Part shown: positions 63,802-64,000 of the stretch, one piece after another
Layout of the letters: each line of letters opens with the position of its first letter
How positions within the stretch are numbered: position 1 is the stretch's first letter
Origin: Niallia taxi
GTDB lineage: Bacteria > Bacillota > Bacilli > Bacillales > Cytobacillaceae
Assembly: GCF_032818155.1 (NCBI RefSeq)
Contig: NZ_CP102589.1
Coordinates: 1,660,001 to 1,724,000 of the forward strand
Direction of reading: 5' to 3'
DNA length: 64,000 bases
Program-made: the position numbers and the translations under genes
Notes under the pieces: model-generated
Database searches by the model: none
Told to the model about the DNA's origin: nothing
Seen by the model: only the letters and a program-made list of their open reading frames with translations

Positions 63802-64000
63802 ATGAAAACGGAGATTTCTTTACAGTCTGATTTTCAGAATGTCGACAAAGAAATGACAAGAAGCAAGTTGGTCAGCACTCCTGGATTATGGATTAACGGC
63901 AAAATTTGCTGGCTCCAGAACGGTTATGAAAAAATACTGCCAGAATACTCAGTTTCGGTACATGTTAAAAGTGTTCAAAAGCATTCGAAGGTTCAATATA
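63802..64000 (+). CDS. Start of an unidentified protein (runs off the window)
   Basis: Sixty-six codons are visible, from ATG 63802 (MKTEISLQSDFQNVDKEMTR) to the right edge, with no stop. AAAGGTGAGTAGG precedes the start, 28 bases after the glycosyltransferase, so it belongs to the same operon. Trp, Tyr and Lys residues are frequent (GLWINGKICWLQNGYEKILP). I do not recognise a family. Confidence 0.75.
   Translation, partial: MKTEISLQSDFQNVDKEMTRSKLVSTPGLWINGKICWLQNGYEKILPEYSVSVHVKSVQKHSKVQY

Overview
The window is a stretch of a low-GC Gram-positive chromosome from the Bacillaceae. Gene order from lepA to the pbpA region follows the Bacillus subtilis yqe-yqf-yqg segment almost gene for gene, and the protein sequences resemble Bacillus throughout. 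Low GC, strong AGGAGG-type ribosome binding sites, TTG/GTG starts, a CIRCE element, a T-box, a LicT-type RAT and several sporulation genes fit this. I would place it near Bacillus/Niallia but cannot name the species. Most genes are on the + strand. No rRNA, tRNA, CRISPR array, prophage or insertion sequence was seen.

Region by region. 1-10.1 kb: the 3' end of lepA, hemW, then the heat-shock cluster hrcA-grpE-dnaK-dnaJ-prmA-rsmE-mtaB behind a sigma-A promoter and CIRCE, with hairpins and an extra promoter that split it into sub-units. 10.1-12.8 kb: deoC, a Na/Pi-cotransporter-like gene (-), rpsU-yqeY. 12.8-23.1 kb: NfeD protease-floA flotillin-yqfB-like, sporulation genes yqfC-yqfD, phoH, pgpH (c-di-AMP hydrolase), ybeY, dgkA, cdd, era. 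23.2-29.1 kb: yqzL, recO, T-box-controlled glyQS, ccpN and its partner yqfL. 29.4-40.2 kb: yaiI, dnaG-sigA, trmK-yqfO, ispH and yqfQ (-), cshB, nfo. 40.3-44.5 kb: a metal-linked pair (His-rich TIGR03943 protein plus permease), yqfT, zur with a Zur-box-like operator, yqfW, yqfX. 44.5-48.2 kb: an inserted beta-glucoside PTS operon with cre-like sites and a RAT/terminator switch. 48.2-54.8 kb: ispG, yqfZ, yqgB, yqgC, an Fnr-type regulator with a C-terminal Fe-S cysteine motif, sodA, yqgE. 54.9-60.3 kb: two tandem class B penicillin-binding proteins, then a yqzC/yqzD-like pair. 60.6-64.0 kb: a DUF4912/HTH protein, an 803-residue GH57-like/GT4 fusion and the start of a third gene.

Most of the window is housekeeping: protein folding, ribosome and tRNA modification, replication and transcription core (dnaG, sigA), repair (recO, nfo), isoprenoids (ispH, ispG) and cell envelope. 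The accessory parts are deoC, the beta-glucoside operon, the metal pair beside zur, the Fnr-like gene, the duplicated PBP and the terminal glycosyltransferase cluster. The most unusual observations are (1) the GH57-like/GT4 fusion whose GH57 part lacks the expected catalytic Glu, encoded with a DUF4912 partner; (2) a long terminator hairpin before yqfC that buries its ribosome binding site and carries a sigma-E-like -10 in its loop; and (3) ccpN, which has no ordinary start codon in frame for its N-terminus.
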